A program made the translations under genes and the position numbers. 59,014 nucleotides of DNA, taken from Balneolaceae bacterium (lineage in GTDB: Bacteria > Bacteroidota > Rhodothermia > Balneolales > Balneolaceae). Below are positions 34,162 through 43,251 of the stretch, in pieces. Within the stretch, counting starts at the first letter, position 1, and every line of letters starts with the position of its first letter. The notes beneath the pieces are model-generated. The model was not told the DNA's origin. It saw nothing but the letters and a program-made list of their open reading frames with translations, and searched no databases. The DNA lies in assembly GCA_007134695.1 (NCBI GenBank), contig SLKI01000050.1, positions 1 through 59,014 on the forward strand. The letters are read 5' to 3'.

Positions 34162-35295
34162 TTAAAAGGCTTGTTCAAGATCCTCAATCAGGTCTTCTGC
34201 CTCTTCGATTCCGACCGAGAGCCGTATCAGGCTGTCTTTCAACCCCGATTTTTCCCGAACTTCTTTTGGTATGGAACCGTGGGTCATGGAAGCGGGTTGG
34301 CTGATCAGAGATTCCACCCCGCCCAGGCTCTCGGCGAGAGCAAAAATACGGGTCCGGCTCATAAAGGATGAAGCGGAATCGATCGAATCATCTTTCAGGG
34401 TAAAAGATACCATCGCGCCAAAATCGTCCATCTGCTTTTTGGCCAGTTCATGTTGAGGGTGGTCCGGCAGCCCCGGATAGTAAACCTGGCCTACCTCCGG
34501 GTGTTCGGCGAGCCATTGAGCAATCACTTTTGCATTCTCGGTGGCTCTTTGAACCCGGACGTGCAATGTTTTGATTCCTCGAAGGGTCAGGTAACAGTCC
34601 ATCGGGCCGGGAACTCCTCCCGAGGTTTTCACCTGAAAACGAATTTTTTCCATGAAACTGGCGTCGGATGTGGCTACTGCACCCCCGATCACATCGGAAT
34701 GACCTCCCAGGTACTTGGTTGTGGAGTGCATCACTACATCTGCCCCCAGCTCTAGTGGACGCTGAAGATAGGGGGAGGCGAATGTGTTGTCGACGACTGT
34801 AAAGATCTCTTCTCCCGCGATGGATGCGATTTCGGCAATATCGACCAGCCGCAGAAGAGGGTTGGTCGGTGTTTCAATCCAGATCAGGCGGGTTTTATCG
34901 GTAACAGCGTCTCGGACATTGTCCGGATCGGTCATATCCACAAATTCAAAGTCGATACCGAAAGGCTTGAATACCTGTGTGAAAAGCCGATAGGATCCTC
35001 CGTAGAGGTCGTTGGTAGCAATGACGTGGTCTCCTGGGGACAACCCTTTCATAATCGCATCCATCGCCGCACAGCCGCTTGCAAAGCAGGCACATTCGTC
35101 GGCGCTTTCAAGGCCGGCAATCAGCTTTTCCAGGGCAGTTCTGGTCGGGTTACCGACTCGTGCGTAATCATACCCCTTGTGTTTATTCGGAGCCTCCTGT
35201 ACGTATGTGGATGTTTGAAAGACCGGGGGCATCACCGCACCGGAGACCGGTTCGGGTGATTGGCCGGCATGAATTGCTTTGGTATTGAATTTCAT
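34162..35295 (-). CDS. metB: Cystathionine gamma-synthase / gamma-lyase (PLP enzyme)
   Basis: 377 residues of the Cys/Met-metabolism PLP family. The PLP lysine is Lys194 in HSTTKYLGGHSDV. Other landmarks are TSTYVQEAP, YDYARVGNPTRTALE and the C-terminal SLGGVESLISQPASMTH. Synthase and gamma-lyase members cannot be separated with certainty by eye, so it may make cystathionine from an activated homoserine or break it down to cysteine. It starts 15 bp behind a TPR lipoprotein gene, and no other methionine gene is near. No riboswitch fits in that gap. Confidence 0.88.
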   Translation of the reverse strand: MKFNTKAIHAGQSPEPVSGAVMPPVFQTSTYVQEAPNKHKGYDYARVGNPTRTALEKLIAGLESADECACFASGCAAMDAIMKGLSPGDHVIATNDLYGGSYRLFTQVFKPFGIDFEFVDMTDPDNVRDAVTDKTRLIWIETPTNPLLRLVDIAEIASIAGEEIFTVVDNTFASPYLQRPLELGADVVMHSTTKYLGGHSDVIGGAVATSDASFMEKIRFQVKTSGGVPGPMDCYLTLRGIKTLHVRVQRATENAKVIAQWLAEHPEVGQVYYPGLPDHPQHELAKKQMDDFGAMVSFTLKDDSIDSASSFMSRTRIFALAESLGGVESLISQPASMTHGSIPKEVREKSGLKDSLIRLSVGIEEAEDLIEDLEQAF

Positions 35296-35310
35296 AACAG
35301 GTTGAGTTTA

Positions 35311-36540
35311 TTAGCTTTCAAATTCCTGTATATCTAACTGAATCTCTTCAGCTTCTTCTTCCATTCCCAATGCCGAATAGATCTGGTAGAGACTATTTCG
35401 GACTTCGGGATTTTCCGGATTTCGTTCGAATACTTTTTCCCAGATCGGGACGGATTGCTCTAAAAGATCGATGGCAGTACGGTTGAGAGTTTCTGCAAGT
35501 TCTCCGCCAACATCCCTGGCAAACGATGCAAGCCGGCCGGCTGTATTTTTATAGAAGGCGGCAGCAATAAAGGTGACCTCTTCGGGGTTCGGATGATTGT
35601 CCAGTACATAGCGGAAGTGGGATTCCGCTTCTTCAAGATCCTCAAGCAGTTCCTCCAGAGCATGATCGATTTCGCCTTCATCCAGTGTCGAGTCCCGAAT
35701 AGAATCCAATGATTGCCCAATATGGTAATAGAGTTCAGTTGCCAGGGATTGGTGATAGTCAAGATTCTCCGGTGCCATCTCCACAAGATCTCGTAATAGC
35801 CCGACCGACTCCATATGCTGTTCACTTAAAATATAGACGTTAACAAGGGCATGTTTGAACTCTGTGTTATCCGGATCGGAATGATACAGCTGCCGATAGA
35901 GTTCAACCGCATCGTCCATTTTCCCCTCTTCAAGAAAGAGATAGGCCAGTTTTTCTTTCAGGTCCTGTGGAAATGGTCTGAGGTTTTCTTCCGCCCGATG
36001 CAACGTGGATACAGAGGCGCCGTGGTTTCCCTGCCGAATATGAACGGCTGCCTTTTCTCGATATGCATCAGCATGATTCGGCCTGATGATGATTGCATTG
36101 TCGAAATGGGCGATAACCGGCTCATAATTTTGAACAGATTCATCTTCTTCCAGGCTTTCGAGAAATCTTTCGGCTGCCTCTACCTCCCGCGACCAGGCCC
36201 TGTGTATCAGTTGCCGAATTCGATTGAGATCATCGGAGTCGCCGACGTCCCGGATCTGATCAGCTACATGGGCAAATTCCCGGTAGTAGTCGTTCCGGGC
36301 GAAAGGATCCCTGACGGTTACTGCCAGCTCATCAATACTGGATGCCTTGATCAGGAGAAGATCTATGTTTTGAGGATTTTCGGCCAGCAGATGATTGGTA
36401 ATCTCCAGAGCCTGATGATAATTACCGTCCTGGTAGGCGTCGCCGGCATCTTCTATTGTATATAGCTGTGTTGCACAAGCTGCAAAAAAAATCCCGAAGA
36501 GTAGCACAAGGGCTGCTCTCCGGGTCATTTGATGGGTCAT
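35311..36540 (-). CDS. TPR-repeat lipoprotein
   Basis: 409 residues. The lipoprotein signal ALVLLFGIFFAACATQ has the lipid-acceptor Cys about 21 residues in (a second ATG at 36528 would shorten the start by four). The rest is a chain of helical hairpins with TPR character, for example ALEITNHLLAENPQNIDLLL, ALVNVYILSEQHMESVGLL and a terminal NSLYQIYSALGMEEEAEEIQ. Probably an envelope scaffold or assembly protein; no specific role can be read. It resembles the preceding gene product in layout and in its last repeat. Confidence 0.82.
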   Translation of the reverse strand: MTHQMTRRAALVLLFGIFFAACATQLYTIEDAGDAYQDGNYHQALEITNHLLAENPQNIDLLLIKASSIDELAVTVRDPFARNDYYREFAHVADQIRDVGDSDDLNRIRQLIHRAWSREVEAAERFLESLEEDESVQNYEPVIAHFDNAIIIRPNHADAYREKAAVHIRQGNHGASVSTLHRAEENLRPFPQDLKEKLAYLFLEEGKMDDAVELYRQLYHSDPDNTEFKHALVNVYILSEQHMESVGLLRDLVEMAPENLDYHQSLATELYYHIGQSLDSIRDSTLDEGEIDHALEELLEDLEEAESHFRYVLDNHPNPEEVTFIAAAFYKNTAGRLASFARDVGGELAETLNRTAIDLLEQSVPIWEKVFERNPENPEVRNSLYQIYSALGMEEEAEEIQLDIQEFES

Positions 36541-36561
36541 AAATGTTTTACTTCTGATCGA

Positions 36562-37887
36562 TTATTCAGTTTCGTCGTCAAAGCCGGCTCTTTCGGCTGC
36601 CATGTCGGCCTCTTCATCCATGCCGAGTGTTGTGTAGACCTGGAAGAGAGCTTCCCAATACTCTGTTTCTTCCGGGTTCAATTCGGTTGCACGCTCATAA
36701 TGCTCTCGGGAGATCTGTAAATTCTCGCGTGCCTGTTCATCATACTCCATGGCAAGTTCATTGTCGAGAGTCTGATTACGCTTGTCAAACAGCGCGGCTG
36801 CCCGGTTTTGATAGATAATACCCAAAATATTGTAGGCACTGTCATCATCAGGCACTAGATCCAGGTATCCCTCCAGGCGTTCTACGGCTTCGTCGGCCAG
36901 TTCGTTCCCTCGGGCTTCAAGTTCTTCAGCTTCTTCCATCATACTTTCCACCTCTGCCAACAGGTCGGCCCTCTCCTCTTCGGTGAGGTGCTCGGCCTGC
37001 TCTTCCATCGACCAGGCTCGCTGATAAATGGAGCCGGCTTCATCCAGATAGTTTTGAGCGCTTCTGAAAAGTTGTGTGCCCAGGGCAAAAAAGTAGGCTT
37101 CATTGTTGGGGTTCCTCTCGATCATCTCCTGAAGCAGAGCGATGGCCTGGTCACCTTCGTCCCTTTCCATATAGATGTCGGCAAGAAATTGTACAAACGA
37201 TTCCTCTTCAGGATAAGCTTCCATCGCCTCGGTTGCCCACTGTTCAGCATCTTCGTACCGTTGTTCGACAAAGTAGAGACTGATCAGAAACTCATAGTCT
37301 TCCACGAGAGGCTGATCCGTGAGAGACATGGCGTGTTCGTAATTCTCAATCGCATCAGGAATATTGCCAAGCTGATACTGGATGGAGGAGAGCACGATGT
37401 AAGATATTGAACTGTCGGGCTGAACCGTGGTTGCATTAATAAAATGGTCACGTGCAGTCTCTTCCGGATTCGGTGTCGCCTGACGGGTACTGTCGTCGGT
37501 CAGGATCATTGCACCGGCATTGTGTTCGTTCGCCCAGACCGAATTGATAATATCATTAATATTGCCGAGTTCATCCGGCCGGCTTTCCATCTGTTCACCC
37601 CAGTACCTGGCCTCGCTCAATGAGTTGCGCATCTCCTCATAATAGGCGAGGCGGTCCGAAGGCGGCTGAATATCCTCGGCGAGTGAACCGAGAGCAGCGC
37701 CCTTGTAGTAGTAGGCCAGCGCATTTGAAGAATCTTCTTCAATGGCCTGTTCAGCTGCCATAATGGCACGTTCGTAATCAAATGTCTGTAAGGCATCCTG
37801 GGCATCCCGGATCAGTGGGTCTGTAGTTTCGCAACCCCAGATGAGGGCCGCCATCAGGAGTAAAACAGCTATTGGTCTGATATTCAT
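36562..37887 (-). CDS. TPR-repeat lipoprotein, paralogue of its neighbour
   Basis: 441 residues. The signal IAVLLLMAALIWGCETT has a good lipobox. Many TPR-like helical pairs follow, such as ALAYYYKGAALGSLAEDI, AIENYEHAMSLTDQPLVEDY, AIALLQEMIERNPNNEAYFF and a terminal ALFQVYTTLGMDEEADMAAE. An acidic coiled stretch (LTEEERADLLAEVESMMEEA) lies near residues 300-330. It is the first gene of a probable operon running on into the second TPR lipoprotein (21-bp gap), metB and the thiolase. Function unknown. Confidence 0.82.
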   Translation of the reverse strand: MNIRPIAVLLLMAALIWGCETTDPLIRDAQDALQTFDYERAIMAAEQAIEEDSSNALAYYYKGAALGSLAEDIQPPSDRLAYYEEMRNSLSEARYWGEQMESRPDELGNINDIINSVWANEHNAGAMILTDDSTRQATPNPEETARDHFINATTVQPDSSISYIVLSSIQYQLGNIPDAIENYEHAMSLTDQPLVEDYEFLISLYFVEQRYEDAEQWATEAMEAYPEEESFVQFLADIYMERDEGDQAIALLQEMIERNPNNEAYFFALGTQLFRSAQNYLDEAGSIYQRAWSMEEQAEHLTEEERADLLAEVESMMEEAEELEARGNELADEAVERLEGYLDLVPDDDSAYNILGIIYQNRAAALFDKRNQTLDNELAMEYDEQARENLQISREHYERATELNPEETEYWEALFQVYTTLGMDEEADMAAERAGFDDETE

Positions 37888-38060
37888 GTCGTTTATTCTG
37901 TGTCCAGATTTATTATTTTACCTTGATTGTAAAGTAAAGATAACTCGTTCTATCTGCAATAACGTGATCTCTGCAATTCTATTCTCATCATGTACGGCAG
38001 GTGATCCGACAATGATAATTCTATTTAACTGAATTAATCCAAATAAACAGGTTTCTGGAT

Positions 38061-38447
38061 ATGAAAAAAACGATTGTGACAACCGATAAAGCACCCTCGG
38101 CGATCGGCCCCTACAGTCAGGCTGTGATTCACAATGGAATGGTGTATGTTTCCGGCCAGATTGCTCTTGATCCCGAATCGATGGAGGTGGTTGGAGATAG
38201 CGTAGAGGAGCAGGCTCTGCAAGTGATGAAGAATCTTTCAGCTGTACTGAAAGCGGCCGGATGTAGTCTGGAGGATGTGCTGAAGTGTACTCTCTATCTT
38301 GCCGATATGGGAGATTTTCAGAAAGTCAATTCGATCTACGGCCGATACTTTCAGGAAGATCCGCCGGCGCGCGAGGCGGTGGCAGTCAAAACACTTCCGA
38401 AAAATGTACAGGTCGAGATCAGCTGTTTTGCGGCATTGTCGGAGTGA
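38061..38447 (+). CDS. ridA: RidA-family 2-iminobutanoate/2-iminopropanoate deaminase
   Basis: 128 residues, the standard RidA length. The conserved IGPYSQAV (15-22), the catalytic Arg104 in PPAREAVAV and Glu119 in VQVEISCFA are present. RidA hydrolyses reactive enamine/imine products of PLP dehydratases before they damage other enzymes. A single plus-strand gene, divergent from the TPR operon. Its TGA stop forms the first three bases of a 13-bp direct repeat. Confidence 0.95.
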   Translation: MKKTIVTTDKAPSAIGPYSQAVIHNGMVYVSGQIALDPESMEVVGDSVEEQALQVMKNLSAVLKAAGCSLEDVLKCTLYLADMGDFQKVNSIYGRYFQEDPPAREAVAVKTLPKNVQVEISCFAALSE

Positions 38448-38512
38448 GGTGAGCTGCTGACGAGAGGGGGCTGCCGTGATGAGGTGAGCTGCGGGAGCAA
38501 GATGAGCTTCTG
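38445..38512. repeat. 13-bp direct repeat, period 35, starting at the ridA stop
   Basis: TGAGGTGAGCTGC occurs at 38445-38457 (its TGA is the ridA stop) and again, identical, at 38480-38492. A diverged third copy, GATGAGCTTCTG, is at 38501-38512. The spacer between ridA and the M23 gene (38448-38569) holds nothing else recognisable. Confidence 0.6.
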
Positions 38513-38569
38513 AAGAGTGGAAATCGTGGATGCAGGTCGTTACGGGAGACCCCGAAATACGGAGTTCGT

Positions 38570-40552
38570 TTACTGTTTTTGAATTGTAAAGGATCGTACA
38601 ATCCTGTTTCCGGCCCGGTTGTATGCGGTTACTTCCACACGGTTTTCTTCCTGCGGTTCGAAACCGGGTTTGTAGAAGGTCAGCCGATGTTTTTCCGGGT
38701 CATATTCGGTAATCCCGGACTCTCCATTAACAATTACAGATGATCGGCTGTAGTCGATACCGGAACGCTGATCAACCGCCGGTACCTGTACTACATACAT
38801 CTCCCCAAGATTTCTTTCCAGTACCGGCCGTCCGACCCATGGCGGTGCCGGGTCGTTCATAACGGCAATCGGGCCCAATTCATGAAGTTCCAGGCGGTTG
38901 ACAGTACCGGCTTCGGCATTCTCCAGGAACAGGTATCGATCCCGGGATGTGTCGTAACCGTAGAATCCGATATAGTCGTGGTTAGCCGACAGGGAGTCCG
39001 GCAGTATGAGGTTAAGGCGTACAGGTCGTTTAAGAGGTATTCGTTCCGGCTGAAATCGAATTTTGGGCAAAGGACCCTGATCATCGAGGATAACTTCTAC
39101 ATTCAAAGTATCGAACAGAGCGTCTTTCGGAATATCGAGCCAGAGAGTCTGATCAGGCGTAGGAAGGATTTGCCGCTTACCGGGGTAGAGAGTACGGCCG
39201 GCCTGATTACTTCCTGCTCCCTCTTTGCGATGAACCAGAACCGGTGCAGGTTCTTCGGCGGGACCAGGCTGGGGCGGAAGGATTGTTCCGTCGGTTCGCA
39301 CCAGAAAAGCGGATCGGGGGCCGGGTCTGATGGCGACCTGCCGAGGATTCGCATCAAATTTCAATCGAGGATAGGCCGGTATACTGAGAATCTTTTCAGC
39401 AGGATCCTTTGAGCGATTTTGCACTTCAACGGCAAGAGTTCCCGAGGAGCGGTTGCCGTAATAATCTTCGGCGACGATCGTCAAGCGGTGCCCCCCCTCC
39501 GGAAGGTCGATCACACCCCGGGTCGGCCCGGTTTCGTAAAAGGGTAGGGTGTTACCGTTCACCAGGTAAAGGCGCTGGTAGCCGTCCCGTCGCTCCCGGA
39601 GAATGTCGAACACCCGGTCGACGAACATCTGTGAAGCGTCGGTATAGCTGAATGCATCTTTGGTAGAGGTGAAGAGTGTATCCTGTTCATGGATAAGCAG
39701 CAGCCGATACACGGCGTAGTGGTTGGGCGTACGGTTCGCCCGGTCATGCACGTTGACGGCCAGTCCAAAAGGGCCTTCGGTATGGATGCTGCCAAAATCG
39801 AGCTCTTCTCCCGACCCGGAGACTGATCGGGTTTCCAGCCGCTTTCGATGAAAGTTTTCCGGGTCGAGATGCTCGACTGCCAGGCCTGAGAAATAGGGGG
39901 GGATGTCGTCAGTGATTTCCAGGCTGGTCCGAAGTGGGTTGAACGGGATGTTTTCGGGAGTGCGCAGTTCAAAATGAAGATGGGGCGGACCGATGCCGGT
40001 CGACCCGGTGAACCCGATCAGATCTCCCTGTTTCACCCGGATCTTTTTCTCTCCGAGCAGACGGTCGAAACGAAAACTGTAATCTTTCATCCGGATAGAG
40101 TCGGCATACGCCATCAGGGACTCCTCAAACCGGTTCAAATGTGCGTAGATCGAGTAGGATCCGTCGTCGTGCTGCAAATAGACGGCAATACCGTAGCCGT
40201 CCGGTGCGATCGTCAGCCGGTGAACAACGCCGTCCCTGGTGGCGTAGACCGGGTAGCCTTCGCGGCCCCAGGTGCGGATATCCAGCCCTGCGTGAAAATG
40301 TCGAGTACGTGTTTCTCCGAAGGTGGAGGAGATATAGGGGCTGGCACTGGTGGGCCAGAGATAGGTCGTTGTGTCAGACAAGAAGGAGAGGTCGGGGCGG
40401 GCAGGCTCGTCGATATGAGCCCGGTCGATATCGGCATCAAGGCCAACATTCTGCTCATCCTCTGCCTGTTGGGCTGATGCGTCCGTTATACCGGCCCACA
40501 TCAGGCAGAAAATAACGATGCAGAAAACTATGGAGCGTCGTTCAGGTAACAT
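38570..40552 (-). CDS. Secreted M23 (LytM) peptidase with C-terminal beta domains
   Basis: 660 residues. A signal peptide (IVFCIVIFCLMWAGITDASA) is followed by the M23 domain: HFHAGLDIRTWG (metal ligands His87 and Asp91) and PPHLHFELRTP near 195. The remaining 400 residues are beta-rich modules without a motif I know, including PDSLSANHDYIGFYGYDTSR and a terminal VNGESGITEYDPEKHRLTFY. M23 enzymes cut peptide bridges of peptidoglycan or act as envelope-processing factors; all key ligands are present, so it should be active. Its first codons overlap the FAH-family gene end by 11 bp. Confidence 0.87.
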   Translation of the reverse strand: MLPERRSIVFCIVIFCLMWAGITDASAQQAEDEQNVGLDADIDRAHIDEPARPDLSFLSDTTTYLWPTSASPYISSTFGETRTRHFHAGLDIRTWGREGYPVYATRDGVVHRLTIAPDGYGIAVYLQHDDGSYSIYAHLNRFEESLMAYADSIRMKDYSFRFDRLLGEKKIRVKQGDLIGFTGSTGIGPPHLHFELRTPENIPFNPLRTSLEITDDIPPYFSGLAVEHLDPENFHRKRLETRSVSGSGEELDFGSIHTEGPFGLAVNVHDRANRTPNHYAVYRLLLIHEQDTLFTSTKDAFSYTDASQMFVDRVFDILRERRDGYQRLYLVNGNTLPFYETGPTRGVIDLPEGGHRLTIVAEDYYGNRSSGTLAVEVQNRSKDPAEKILSIPAYPRLKFDANPRQVAIRPGPRSAFLVRTDGTILPPQPGPAEEPAPVLVHRKEGAGSNQAGRTLYPGKRQILPTPDQTLWLDIPKDALFDTLNVEVILDDQGPLPKIRFQPERIPLKRPVRLNLILPDSLSANHDYIGFYGYDTSRDRYLFLENAEAGTVNRLELHELGPIAVMNDPAPPWVGRPVLERNLGEMYVVQVPAVDQRSGIDYSRSSVIVNGESGITEYDPEKHRLTFYKPGFEPQEENRVEVTAYNRAGNRIVRSFTIQKQ

Positions 40553-41195
40553 CGACGTTCAGTATCGAGAGGTTGTCGTTTAATCGCGCCGACAGCTTGT
40601 CGCCGGGTTGTACCGGCCCCACACCTTCGGGGGTGCCGGTGTAGATCAGGTCGCCCGGCTGCAGGGTAAAAATTTCAGACAGCCGGGAGATCAGATCATA
40701 AACCGGAAATATCATTTCGCTTGTTTCACCTTGCTGAACGATCTCGCCGTTGCGCTTCAGCTCGATCGTCAAACTGCCGAGGCTGCCCGCTTTCTCTGGC
40801 GGGACCATCCGGCCGAGAGGTGCAAAAGTGTCGAATCCTTTGGAAACAGTCCAGGGATGCCCGGCTGATTTGGCGTTCTGCTGCAGGTCTCGAGCTGTCA
40901 TGTCGATCCCGATTCCCACCCCTGCGATATACTCATCCGCTTTCTCAAGGGATATATTGCTCCCTTTCTTGCCGATGGCAATCACCAGTTCAACCTCGTG
41001 GTGTACATTACCGGACTGCATCGGGATGCGGACGGTACCGCCGTTATAGATAAGCGCACTGTTGGGTTTGAGGAAAACCATCGGCTCTTCGGGCAGATCG
41101 CTGCCCATCTCCCTGGCATGAAGAGCGTAGTTTCGGCCGATACAGAAGATATTGTTAGCCTGAAGAGTCTCGAGTCCGGGAATTGACATTTTCAT
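40542..41195 (-). CDS. Fumarylacetoacetate-hydrolase-family protein (YcgM/FAHD1-like)
   Basis: 217 residues, close to the 219 of E. coli YcgM. Landmarks are NIFCIGRNYALHAREM, EPMVFLKP, the metal-binding VHHEVELVIAIGKK, GIGIDMTARDLQ and IYTGTPEGVGPV. Relatives are acylpyruvate hydrolases or oxaloacetate decarboxylases. The reaction here cannot be fixed from sequence. A start at the third codon (also Met) is possible. It lies 42 bp behind rpmA and overlaps the M23 gene, so it may be cotranscribed with ribosomal genes. Confidence 0.87.
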   Translation of the reverse strand: MKMSIPGLETLQANNIFCIGRNYALHAREMGSDLPEEPMVFLKPNSALIYNGGTVRIPMQSGNVHHEVELVIAIGKKGSNISLEKADEYIAGVGIGIDMTARDLQQNAKSAGHPWTVSKGFDTFAPLGRMVPPEKAGSLGSLTIELKRNGEIVQQGETSEMIFPVYDLISRLSEIFTLQPGDLIYTGTPEGVGPVQPGDKLSARLNDNLSILNVDVT

Positions 41196-41237
41196 TCCCT
41201 GAAGATACGAGGGCTGGCCGAATGGAAAAAGGCCTGC

Positions 41238-41489
41238 TTATAACGATTCGACGTAAACGTACTTCTTGCCGTTTCGGTTGCGGAAAACAACCTGTCCGTC
41301 GGCAGTGGCAAAGAGTGTATCGTCACCGCCGCGGCTTACACCCTCGCCGGGGTGAAATTTGGTGCCACGCTGGCGAATTATGATGTTGCCGGCACGGACC
41401 TGCTGGCCGCCATACTTCTTCACACCCAGACGTTTCGATATGGAATCGCGTCCGTTCTTTGTAGAGCCTTGTCCTTTCTTATGTGCCAT
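41238..41489 (-). CDS. rpmA: 50S ribosomal protein L27
   Basis: 83 residues beginning [20 protein letters not shown], the universal L27 start, with no removable N-terminal extension of the Firmicutes kind. [20 protein letters not shown] is the conserved core. L27 sits at the peptidyl-transferase centre. It follows rplU by 24 bp in the usual L21-L27 pair; obgE is not present downstream as it often is. Confidence 0.98.
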   Translation of the reverse strand: MAHKKGQGSTKNGRDSISKRLGVKKYGGQQVRAGNIIIRQRGTKFHPGEGVSRGGDDTLFATADGQVVFRNRNGKKYVYVESL

Positions 41490-41513
41490 TGTTCAATACC
41501 TGTTGACTTAACG

Positions 41514-41825
41514 TTACGAAATTTTTTCGACCTGGAGTCGGGTCAGCGGTTGCCTGTGGCCGCGTTTGACCCGATAACCTTTTCTTCGCTTTTTTTTGAA
41601 AACGATCACTTTGTCGTCTTTGAGATGGTCGACCACCTTGGCCTCCACTTTTGCTCCTTTTACAACGGGCTTGCCTACCTTCACCTTGCCCTTGTCATCT
41701 TTAAGCAGGAGAACACGATCGATCGAGATCTTTTCATCCTCTTCGGCCTTGAGACGGTTGACAAACAGGGTATCGTTTTCCGAAACCTTGTACTGATGAC
41801 CGCCGATTTCTATGACTGCGTACAT
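41514..41825 (-). CDS. rplU: 50S ribosomal protein L21
   Basis: 103 residues from the ATG at 41825, giving the standard start MYAVIEIGGHQYKV. The frame remains open to 41954 but the added residues are not L21-like. FKKKRRKGYRVKRGHRQPLT is the conserved RNA-binding end. First gene of the rplU-rpmA unit; the 185-bp region upstream holds its promoter and that of a divergent small ORF. I see no clear L21 leader structure there. Confidence 0.97.
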   Translation of the reverse strand: MYAVIEIGGHQYKVSENDTLFVNRLKAEEDEKISIDRVLLLKDDKGKVKVGKPVVKGAKVEAKVVDHLKDDKVIVFKKKRRKGYRVKRGHRQPLTRLQVEKIS

Positions 41826-41964
41826 TGAATGTCCGTAAGTTTTATTAATTTCTTCTCCCGGGTGTTTCGGTAAAGTCGTAGCGGCTTCTTCCGATACACC
41901 GTTTTCGCTGATTATACTGTCATGCCGGATATTTCGGTCAGCAGACAGACCCAAAATATACGAG

Positions 41965-41992
41965 TTTGTTGTTCTAAATAAAAGTAACTTTC
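41965..41992 (+). promoter_or_regulatory. Possible Bacteroidota-type promoter for the 70-residue ORF
   Basis: TTTG (41965-41968) is followed after 16 bp by TAACTTTC (41985-41992), one mismatch from TAnnTTTG. It ends 18 bp before the ATG at 42011. The spacing is just under the preferred 17-23 bp, so this is suggestive only. Confidence 0.3.
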
Positions 41993-42010
41993 ATTGAGTA
42001 ATCACTGATT

Positions 42011-42223
42011 ATGAGCGAACTACCCGACCTTCACAGACAGGCTTTGGCATTTAAAAATCGCAAGCGGCTGCAACGCGATGGAGGGCGTGCCTGGATTATG
42101 GATTCACAACTTCAGGAAGCCCGAAAAGGGGCGAACTGGCGCCTGGAAACCATTCGGAAGAATCTGGACAAGATCAGGGCAGCCGGAGAGCGATCGGATG
42201 AGTCGAAGGAATCGGCCGAATAG
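42011..42223 (+). CDS. Small basic/acidic protein of unknown function
   Basis: 70 residues (MSELPDLHRQALAFKNRKRL...), highly charged and helical throughout, with the motif-like stretches FKNRKRLQRDGGRAWIMDSQ and LETIRKNLDKIRAAGERSDE. No cysteines, signal or membrane helix. It has a possible promoter directly upstream and is not overlapped by a better gene, which supports it being real. I do not recognise a family. Confidence 0.5.
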   Translation: MSELPDLHRQALAFKNRKRLQRDGGRAWIMDSQLQEARKGANWRLETIRKNLDKIRAAGERSDESKESAE

Positions 42224-42336
42224 TGAACAGGCAGCCGGCAGTGATCCGGATATAAAAGCTGTTTATGATGCGTCCCGGCATTTGTGATGCGGGCAGGCCT
42301 CCAAGATACGGGCCGGTAAAATGATGCGGGCGGTTC

Positions 42337-42984
42337 TCAAGCCTGGGCGGAGCGGAAGATACCCTGCCGGTTCACATGGCCAACATATTTACCGAGGATT
42401 TGTACCTCTTCAAATTGATCCGGCGTAATGTGAATATCCTCATACTGCTCATTGGCTGCTTCAAGCCGCAAGCCGTTTGAATTTTTATAAATTCGTTTCA
42501 GGCTGGTTTCGCCGTTGTAAAGTACCGCACCGATATTACCGTCGCGAACTTCACTTTCGGTCAGTAAAACAAAATCTCCATCGTTGATTCCCGCATCGAT
42601 CATGCTTTCACCGGAAACCCTGAGTGCAAAAACCTTTTCAAGATCCGGGAATAGAGTTTCCAGGGTGATCTTGCCCAGATCGGCTTCGACAGCCTCCTGC
42701 AGGTAACCGGCAGCGATCAGGCCTCGTACAGGTATGCCGTTTTGTTGCTGTTTGTCGTATTGTCCGGCAAGGCTGGGATGAAGATCATACTCCTCCTCAT
42801 CCGATTTGATCAGGTACTCTTTCTTTAACAATGCCTGGATATTCTGGGTAACACTGTTGGGGGATCTGTATCCGAAATGATCGGCGATCTCCCGGTAGGT
42901 GGGCCAGACATCGTGTTCATTCTTGTAGTCAACGATGAAGTCGAAGAACTGCTTCTGCTTGCGGGTCAGTTGTGCGTGGTCCAT
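42337..42984 (-). CDS. lexA: LexA repressor
   Basis: 215 residues. The N-terminal winged helix spans about 1-65, with recognition-helix region SPNSVTQNIQALLKK. The self-cleavage site is Ala92-Gly93 (LIAAGYLQ), and the Ser127/Lys163 dyad is in SGESMID and TSLKRIY. It should repress SOS genes until RecA filaments trigger cleavage. Two inverted repeats lie upstream (43035-43057 and 43093-43117) and could be the autoregulatory sites. No imuA/B or dnaE2 genes follow; the neighbour upstream on the same strand is glutaryl-CoA dehydrogenase. Confidence 0.95.
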   Translation of the reverse strand: MDHAQLTRKQKQFFDFIVDYKNEHDVWPTYREIADHFGYRSPNSVTQNIQALLKKEYLIKSDEEEYDLHPSLAGQYDKQQQNGIPVRGLIAAGYLQEAVEADLGKITLETLFPDLEKVFALRVSGESMIDAGINDGDFVLLTESEVRDGNIGAVLYNGETSLKRIYKNSNGLRLEAANEQYEDIHITPDQFEEVQILGKYVGHVNRQGIFRSAQA

Positions 42985-43034
42985 GGCGAAGGGGTCACCT
43001 GGTTAACCGTTTATATGTGGATTCCGAATTTGAA

Positions 43035-43117
43035 CCGGAGTTTGTATAACACTCCGGCTGTCAGCTCCGGATGGTGCCCGATAGATATAAGGCACACATG
43101 AATGTACAATATATGTG
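43035..43117. promoter_or_regulatory. Candidate LexA operator region
   Basis: CCGGAGT (43035-43041) and ACTCCGG (43051-43057) form a perfect 7-bp inverted repeat with a 9-bp A/T-rich spacer, 51 bp upstream of lexA. A second imperfect one, CACACAT (43093-43099) with ATATGTG (43111-43117), spacer 11 bp, lies further up. No T-run follows the first, so a protein site is more likely than a terminator. Assignment to LexA rests on position only. Confidence 0.4.
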
Positions 43118-43251
43118 CAATTAACAAAAGTTTTCGGGCAAAGACAAGAGGGAGTGGATATTTTTCGGTTCCTGCCTGCAGATACTCCGGTGTGACCCGT
43201 CTCATACAGTTTCAACAATACACTGCAAAACCTCTTCAGATCGCAATACCA

